Shown here: piece after piece, positions 63,812 through 64,000 of the stretch | Position numbering within the stretch: the stretch's first letter is position 1 | Layout of the letters: each line of letters starts with the position of its first letter | NCBI RefSeq assembly: GCF_947494555.1 | Contig: NZ_CANLVF010000002.1 | Location: 558,001-622,000 of the forward strand | Source of the DNA: an uncultured Roseibium sp. | GTDB taxonomy: Bacteria > Pseudomonadota > Alphaproteobacteria > Rhizobiales > Stappiaceae | Direction: 5' to 3' | DNA length: 64,000 nt | Translations under genes and position numbers: made by a program | The notes under the pieces: generated by a model | Seen by the model: the letters and a program-made list of their open reading frames with translations, nothing else | Databases searched by the model: none | What the model was told of the DNA's origin: nothing

Positions 63812-64000
63812 TCAGCCGACGAGTTCGGTTCCGGAAAACCAGAACGCGATTTCTTCTGCAGCCGTTTCAGGCGCGTCTGAACCGTGCACGGAGTTTTCGC
63901 CGATGGACAAAGCATATTCCTTGCGGATCGTGCCCTCGGCTGCTTCAGCCGGGTTGGTCGCACCCATGACTTCACGGTTCTTGGCAATTGCGTTTTCACC
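63812..64000 (-). CDS. ndk: Nucleoside diphosphate kinase, C-terminal part
   Basis: The last 62 codons of ndk are visible, with the N-terminal part outside the window. The visible protein includes [20 protein letters not shown] and the active-site region [20 protein letters not shown], where His is the phosphorylated residue. It equilibrates (d)NTP pools. The stop is 25 bp before the terminator stem. The upstream partner genes are not visible. Confidence 0.95.
   Translation of the reverse strand, partial: GENAIAKNREVMGATNPAEAAEGTIRKEYALSIGENSVHGSDAPETAAEEIAFWFSGTELVG

Noticed and set aside
1-64000. CRISPR arrays, prophage or integron
   Set aside because: No regularly spaced identical repeats, phage structural genes, integrase or att-like duplication were seen.

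Overview
The window is a gene-dense, moderately GC-rich chromosomal segment of an alphaproteobacterium. It is most likely a marine Hyphomicrobiales/Stappiaceae type (Roseibium/Labrenzia-like). That placement is an inference from family composition and gene order: DivK-DUF3572-DinB with an N-terminal zinc ribbon, EipB (DUF1849), HdaA beside PPK1/PPX, and pyrB with a degenerate pyrC. No 16S or other marker was available. I saw no phage, plasmid, CRISPR array, tRNA or rRNA. Almost everything is core or lightly accessory chromosome.

Layout. 1-6.8 kb: the N-terminal part of a LivK-type solute-binding protein, an SH3-domain membrane protein behind a CtrA-like site, a glycine-rich exported protein, a lytic transglycosylase, a 263-bp nested-palindrome MITE-like element, a methyltransferase-like protein, an exported cupin and a UPF0173 hydrolase. 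6.9-19.9 kb: a housekeeping run, ruvX, pyrB-pyrC', DUF3108, plsY-dprA, topA-rnr-DUF983-NUDIX (stop and start codons overlap), a RidA-like gene, and rpmG with its terminator. 20-28.5 kb: divK, DUF3572, a HAD-like protein, dinB, eipB, a second RidA-like gene, a glycerophosphodiesterase, a DUF482 acyltransferase, a double GNAT and an ABM monooxygenase.

28.6-36.3 kb is the most regulatory stretch. An OxyR-like LysR regulator lacks both redox cysteines. It sits upstream of a Cys/Met-metabolism PLP enzyme and is divergent from a YdcH-like gene. A complete four-box OxyR-type operator lies in front of the regulator. Next comes a tetR-MFP-RND efflux operon whose promoter carries two operator-like repeats, one filling the -35/-10 spacer. 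36.4-46 kb: an EAL phosphodiesterase, a PfkB kinase, an unknown exported protein, a perfect 22-bp-arm bidirectional terminator, aspS, DUF5993-DsbB, a divergent HxlR/old-yellow-enzyme pair and an orphan ParA-type ATPase. 46.2-55 kb: rnd, ppk1-ppx, hdaA with a PerM-like permease, and purM-purN. 55-64 kb is more accessory: an exported amidohydrolase, an Asp-box protein, a MocR regulator and a DUF983 gene that share a repeat motif upstream, an exported unknown, a molybdopterin oxidoreductase, a YHYH protein with an RG-rich tail, and the C-terminal part of ndk.

I found no clearly new multi-gene system. The best leads are the cysteine-less OxyR-like regulator with its intact OxyR operator, the MocR/DUF983 shared motif, the nested-palindrome element, the pseudo-dihydroorotase, and the TetR promoter architecture. 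All calls come from reading the sequence. No database search was run.
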